64,000 nt of DNA from Mucor racemosus (Eukaryota; Mucoromycota; Mucoromycetes; Mucorales; Mucoraceae). Positions 59,173 to 64,000 of this stretch are shown in pieces; the first letter of the stretch is position 1, and every line of letters starts with the position of its first letter. Location of the stretch: positions 248,001 through 312,000 of the forward strand of contig JAPEHQ010000025.1 in the NCBI GenBank assembly GCA_027405735.1. The letters run 5' to 3'. The position numbers and the translations under genes are program-made. A model generated the notes under the pieces. The model did not search any database. It saw nothing but the letters and a program-made list of their open reading frames with translations, and was not told the DNA's origin.

Positions 59173-59648
59173 TTACCGTATATACTTTACCTTTTTGCAT
59201 TACACAATTAATACCCTACTAGTTAGGCTTTTTTCTTTATTTTTGGACCGTTCAAGCTAATTTATAGCATGTACATATATTTAAAGAACGTCTTTTTGCA
59301 AGTTTTATAACAACTATTTGTATCATATCAAATAAATATTACCGTTTTGTATTACATTATGAATTGTAACTAGTAGTGTCATTCAATTTAGAGCATAAAA
59401 AGTTGAATGACCAATATTTAAAGGAGTTTTACTCTATTAATTTGAAGTATATTTTAAAACTAGCGCTTGCTGGCTACTGTACTGGCTCTTGGATACTTGT
59501 TGGTATCTTGTTTCCTACCAAAACAAGGTTTTTAGACGATGTATACTTTGAAAGAAGCAAGTAGCCTCTTTGCTCGCCTCTATACAAAAAACTCTCGAAC
59601 ACCGTTTGTAGAGTTCAAAAGTGTATACATTTATGGAATGTAGCGGCA
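59173..59648. other. Intergenic between sirtuin and Fanzor remnant
   Basis: The sirtuin 3' flank and 200 bp near 59,480-59,640 that may be the outer part of the Fanzor element. No terminal inverted repeat could be assigned. The 62-codon frame at 59,376-59,564 has no recognisable features. Confidence 0.4.
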
Positions 59649-60190
59649 TTATGACATATCAGGAGATAGAGGTCCTAATGAGTCGCCGTCTCTCGCGGTG
59701 ATCCCAGCATCGCCAAACTGGTACGCGAGAATTTTGTTTGACAAGATGTACTTTGAGAGAAGATGTATTAGTACTATGTGTAAAAATAATTTCAGTGAAA
59801 GCCTTACTTGGTTGGATTTTCTCTTTGGAATGGTAGCAAAGGTAAATGGTTCTCAGAGACCATGCAACTGAGATCGATGAGTAAAATGTTGTGCACACTA
59901 TTTTTATCACGATGTGTGGTAGTGGAATTACATATTTGACGTAAAGGGCACATTGGATTGATGCAAACCACGGCATCTTGGATTCGCTTAATCTTATTGT
60001 CACGACGAACAAGTTGTTTCTGAGTTTGCTGGAAGCAAGAATTGCAAGTAATTGTGGAATTGTATTCGTCCACGACTATCAAGCTATCATTCTTGGATGT
60101 TGACAATTGATTTTACCGCTATTTTACAATGTGTTCACAGTTCTTTTGTTTTCGGGACACTTCACAGCGGAGTTTTAATACGAGTTCATA
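59649..60190 (-). pseudogene. Fanzor (TnpB-like RNA-guided nuclease) C-terminal remnant
   Basis: The frame 60,106-59,804 reads VVDEYNSTITCNSC - about 30 residues - CINPMC...HRDKNSVHNILLI. This is the order of a Fanzor/TnpB C-terminus: the VDE/TS.xC strand, a zinc ribbon of two Cys pairs, and the third RuvC acidic residue in RDxNSxxNI. Upstream (to about 60,190) similar coding traces contain stops. Downstream of the TAG/TAA near 59,804 a second frame runs to a stop at 59,649 (FGDAGITARDGD, then GPLSPDMS), so one frameshift or a lost intron separates them. The N-terminal wedge, REC and first RuvC parts are missing. TnpB-type remnants are normally carried by transposons. Not active. Confidence 0.7.
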
Positions 60191-61037
60191 ACCCTTAATT
60201 ATTTAACTCCTTAAAATTGGTTTATAAAAGAATCATTACTCGATCTATGAAATGTTCTATCATAATACCATCATACATCTAAAATAAAGTCCTAATAAAA
60301 AAGACTTTTGCTATATGTGTTGACCATTTTTGTTCCTTTTTTTTTTTACAGAAATAACGATATCCGAGAATCACTTTATAGAGTGCTTTTATGACCAAAC
60401 AAAACAGATTCGCAAATTTACGAAAAGTCAGAATTTTATTGAAACAATATATATCAAGAAAACCTATCATATCAACAGATATATAAAGCAAAAAATATTC
60501 ATTACTTGCTAGTATCATTGTAAATCTTACAATGCAAAACTGAAATGAAGTATATTCTAGATAAATTAAATAAAAAATGTTGTTAATAAATCCTATTTCT
60601 CTGTTATGAATAAATGTGCCTTTTCTCATTATTATTTTATATTGCACCACAATTTTTATATACCATTTATTTTCTTACCTCAATGTATTCTTTCCAAATG
60701 ACACCAAATTCATTATATCTATCCAGGTTCCATGGAACCACCCAAAAGAAGCGATATCATATAATGTGCATGACCATTCGGCTTATACTATCGAGCACTC
60801 AGCCACTATACACGAAGCATCATGGAATAAATAATAAAAACAAACAAGCTTATGTGTATATAATGTCTTGAACATTATCTCCTTTTTTTTCCCTATTTTA
60901 TCCTTATTTCACATTTCTTCATTTTTTTCACTTTTTATCACCTTGATCTCTAGGTATTTTCAATAAATAAACATATTATTTTCCGGATATATAGCTTATA
61001 CAACAGATATTTCAAACAGTACAAAAGTTACACACAT
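60191..61037. other. Intergenic DNA without recognised gene
   Basis: About 850 bp; overlapping short frames on both strands at 60,280-60,870 look like shadows of AT-rich sequence. The stretch 60,880-60,990 is pyrimidine-rich and precedes the next gene. Confidence 0.45.
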
Positions 61038-61585
61038 ATGGATCTACCAGAAATGCCATCTACACTACCATCTATCATTATTATGAATTCTACAAGTAAT
61101 AAATCACTCTTGTGGCAGTTGAAATGTATTATGTAACATTGTAAATTACATTTTTAGTTGGAACCAATGGATTTTATACGGAGTATCCACAAAAGCCGGA
61201 AGAAGCAATATTTAATTCACCGGACCGTATAAGTTTAGTAAATAAGTGAGATACAAAGGCATTTATACATGTACTAAATAACATCCTTCTCAAGATCGTT
61301 GGCTGTGTCTTGGGTACTCTTATGTTTATATTTCTGCTTGTTGCAGCATTTATTACCGCCAAATTGAGGCAAAAGAAACTGCAAGAAAAGTTAGTTGATA
61401 TTGATGATTATGATACTGATTGGAAATCAACAGAGAAATATCAACATAGTAAAATTAGCCACATGTATATTCATCAAAATACAGGCAATAGAGACAATTT
61501 TGCACTACTGGACCCTCATTCATCATTTTCACTGGCAGTTAAAAAAGCATCTGAAATACCAGATTCACCCATTTCACCTGCATAG
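61038..61585 (+). CDS. Small single-pass membrane protein
   Basis: Three exons: 61038-61095, 61158-61237 and 61295-61585, 142 aa. A short polar N-terminus (MDLPEMPSTLPSIIIMNST..., NST sequon) is followed by one hydrophobic segment (VGCVLGTLMFIFLLVAAFIT, about 48-67), then KLRQKKLQEK and an acidic/polar tail. The positive cluster directly after the segment predicts a cytosolic C-terminus. Splicing at GTAAAT (61,238) keeps the frame; the next GTGAGA donor does not. No family recognised. Confidence 0.65.
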
Positions 61586-62135
61586 TTGTTCGTAGTTTCT
61601 TGTGTACCGATCATATAAATAAATTATAATAGTTTTGATAAGATGCAAACCCATGATCTTCTTCTCTTATAATATACGGTATATATATATTTTCTATGTA
61701 AGCAATGCTTCATCCCCCCCCCTCCCTCTCCCTCACTCTCCCTCTTCCCATCACCTCCGCGTCTTCTTTTTTAGTTATGTTTAATGCGTAAAAAAAAAAC
61801 CTTGGTAAACAGATATTTGTAAAGGGACCCCTTAATTATCTTACTTCAATTAAATGATATCAAATGCAATTAAACTACTATAATAAACTTTAAAAGGCAC
61901 GGTACAAGAATATTCATGTGGTGGGTAATTAATATAGTTACCGTGATACAATCCAAAGGATAAATTGAAATGCGGGGAACAAATAGAGGAACAAGAACTG
62001 ACATGTGAAGAATACAGTGTAGTGATAGTATTAGTAGAGTAGTAATAACATTAATAGTATAAATATCCCCCTTTACATGTCTCCCATTCTCTCTTTTTCG
62101 TTTTCTTTTCTTTTTCAGCAATTACAATAAAAAAA
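61586..62135. other. Intergenic with C/T-rich tract
   Basis: Contains a [24 protein letters not shown] pyrimidine tract at 61,713-61,750 and another CT-rich block (62,085-62,115) directly before PEX22. Possible promoter elements; no gene. Confidence 0.5.
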
Positions 62136-63236
62136 ATGCCTTTTATTATTGCAAATAGACCGCTTCAATTGCAAAGACTAGTTCATCATTCTAATAAAAT
62201 TAACCCTCAGTGGTTGCCTGTGCTGCTGTTGAAGATTATGGGATACTCATCATTTGCAACTGCTCTCATCAGTATCATTATTTATTGGTACAAGAAGCAG
62301 TTTGCATACCAACAACAACGTCTTTCAATGAAAAAAGATGTCAAGGCACTAGATGATGATCAATTACATATGAATCCTAGAAAGAAATTACATATCACAA
62401 CTAATAACAATAACGCTTTAATGATGAAAAGATCAAACAGTACATTTACAAATTTATCAAATCAAAAAAGACAGGTAAAACAAATATTTGTTGCATAAAA
62501 AAACACGATTGCTCATATAATAAACAAACAAACAGTTGTTTACCCCCCCTCCTTCCCCACTTTCTTTAAATGTCTCGCCTACTTCTTCTACTTCTTCTTC
62601 TTCTCCTACTTTTACAGCCAGCAGCAGTAGATCTGCCTCTCCTCTTGGTAGTTGGAGCTCACGATTATTAGATGGTGTCATTTCTAATATCAGAGGAAAG
62701 AGAAAATTAACCATTTCATTGAAAAATGTACGTCATACCGTATGCAAACCTATTAATCCCAATAGTACTCATATCTTACTTATTAGACTGTCCTATGGAA
62801 CCCTTCCCGAGATGTCAATAATCCAAATCATGCGTTTCACGAAAATACTGTTCCATTGCTAAGTAAACTAGCTCAGTTGTATGATATATACGTCATAATT
62901 CACATGAATTCCAATGAAGAACGCCAACAAATCCATCAACTACTTTCAAATGCAAACCTTTTGAACCCTTTAATTATTGACGAATGCAAAGTACTTTGGT
63001 GTAGCTCAGAACAAGGAAAATTACATTTGATTAATCATATTAATCCTTTTATTCATGTTGAAGGTGGTTGGGAGAAAGATAATGGTAATAAAGTCATTGA
63101 GAGCTTGCGAGTTGAGCGCATGATCTGGATTGGTCATCAGCAAAAAGTTGTACCCATGGATACCACTAAAAGTAATATAGAAATCGCTGATCAATTACTT
63201 CATACCTCTATTGCCAAACAAGTTGGTTTTTGCTAA
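62136..63236 (+). CDS. PEX22: Peroxin-22 (membrane anchor of the Pex4 ubiquitin-conjugating enzyme)
   Basis: Three exons: 62136-62474, 62536-62727 and 62787-63236, 326 aa. The N-terminal membrane anchor is at about 27-50 (LPVLLLKIMGYSSFATALIS). A Ser-rich linker follows. The conserved domain reads LTISLKNTVLWNPSRDVNNP, VPLLSKLAQLYDIYVIIHMN, SNEERQQIHQLLSNANLLNP and HINPFIHVEGGWEKDNGNKV. Pex22 recruits and activates Pex4 on the peroxisome for recycling of the import receptor Pex5. The second intron is chosen at GTACGT (62,728), since it gives the SLKNTVLWNP reading; a GTATGC donor 15 nt later is also in frame and would add VRHT. Confidence 0.9.
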
Positions 63237-63589
63237 ATATACTCTTTTACTAAATAAAATATACCCACATTTACAAACATTACATTTTCGTTAAATATTT
63301 CCTCTCGGTTTCTGATCTCATGGTTATATTTTAAGAGTTTCCTACATGCAATGTTTATATTATAATATGTAAATTGCGTACAGTTACACTTGTGATTGAT
63401 TGCATTTTACGAAACAGCATGAAAACTTAAAATCAAGGGGTTATTATTAGACAGGAATGCCTAATATATTCAGTTTCTGAGAGAGGTTTCAATTAAATAG
63501 CAAGATAAACCAGGACCTGTATATGGGAAGATTTTACTGTACTGATACTGTCAATCACCGAAACAGTCTATCTTTTTCCCTGTAGTAAT

Positions 63590-64000
63590 TTCGTTAACTA
63601 AGCTATTTTTGAATTTTCTCATATAAAAATGCAACATATTCAGGCCAATATTGATTCAAATAAACCCAAACCTTCGCGTCTATGTAGGCCTTGGAAACGT
63701 CCGTCCATCAGTATGCCAAATATCAGCTTTTACAAATTGTTCTTGCTTGTTTAAATCCAAATTCTGTTACTTTTCTCTATTTTGTATCATATGGAATTTT
63801 TTGAACAACTAATAAAAAATGCAATCTACCCTTTGTTCTATAACTAACCTCTTACTAAACAATATTTAGGATATACGGTAGACACTGCTTAATAAGTATA
63901 AAAACTAGCCGCATTATGGTACCTGTTTCTAGATTTATTTTATATCCCACCAAAGACTCAAAAATACCTAAAATTCATGGTTTTCTAAATAAAATTGGGT
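63590..64000 (-). repeat. Dispersed repeat family B, copy 4 (cut by window end)
   Basis: Diverged match to 23,640-24,060: aatattgattcaaataaa..., a gtaggccttggaaacg / gtaggtattgggaacg pair, and accaaatatcagctt. It starts about 350 bp after the PEX22 stop codon and has the same orientation relative to its upstream gene as copy 2 has to GET3. Confidence 0.6.

Noticed and set aside
59659..60012. 117-codon minus-strand frame overlapping the Fanzor remnant
   Set aside because: It is a different frame of the same DNA; the zinc-ribbon and RDxNS motifs are in the 59,804-60,106 frame.
60279..60871. Overlapping 60-123 codon frames on both strands
   Set aside because: AT-rich background frames without motifs, splice signals or similarity to neighbours.

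Overview
The window looks like nuclear DNA of an early-diverging fungus, most likely Mucoromycota (Mucorales type). The evidence is AT-rich sequence, genes split by 50-90 nt introns with GTAAGT-type donors and TACTAAC-like branch points, Q/N/S homopolymer-rich proteins, and fungal families (GET3, WC-2-type photoreceptor partner, PCL cyclin, Hst3/4 sirtuin, PEX22, SNF2-class remodeler). The organism call is inference; the gene calls rest on motifs read in the translations. I ran no alignments or searches; repeat relationships were read by eye.

Layout. 1-17.2 kb and 23.6-35.2 kb are nests of mobile elements around a two-gene island (17.5-23.5 kb): a multi-KH RNA-binding protein (minus) and GET3 (plus), divergent. 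The two nests are largely inverted copies of each other. Comparing copies exposes filled and empty insertion sites. I count eleven solo-LTR-like insertions (TG...CA ends with 5-bp target duplications, one imperfect and one with an 8-bp repeat), a decayed DD34E Tc1-type transposon, a pogo/Tc1-like MITE whose end is interrupted by one of the LTRs, and a 150-bp hairpin MITE. No LTR internal domain was seen. A second, uncharacterised repeat family (B) occurs four times; two copies lie directly behind the 3' ends of GET3 and PEX22.

35.8-49.3 kb is a compact gene block: a formin-type GBD/FH3 protein without FH2, a small protein with a PP1-docking motif, and a SNF2/STH1-type ATPase without bromodomain (all minus); then a CENP-M-like small P-loop protein, a WC-2 homologue and a PCL-type cyclin (all plus).

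49,480-52,331 is the most unusual object: a TA-flanked element with long inverted repeats (about 815 and 705 bp). The arms appear identical over about 685 bp and carry the promoter region, exon 1, exon 2 and the start of exon 3 of a gene on each side. The two genes converge. One encodes a 340-aa protein with an intact D...ExQ (PD-(D/E)XK-like) signature. The other is a shorter 210-aa paralogue that has lost both the acidic residue and the E of ExQ.

52.3-63.6 kb holds a small WG-repeat protein, a membrane-anchored CCCH zinc-finger protein, an Hst3/Hst4 sirtuin, the C-terminal remnant of a Fanzor (eukaryotic TnpB-like) gene, a small single-pass membrane protein, and PEX22. Most genes are housekeeping functions: tail-anchored protein insertion, chromatin remodelling, H3K56 deacetylation, light sensing, peroxisome biogenesis and RNA binding. 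No operon-like logic is expected.
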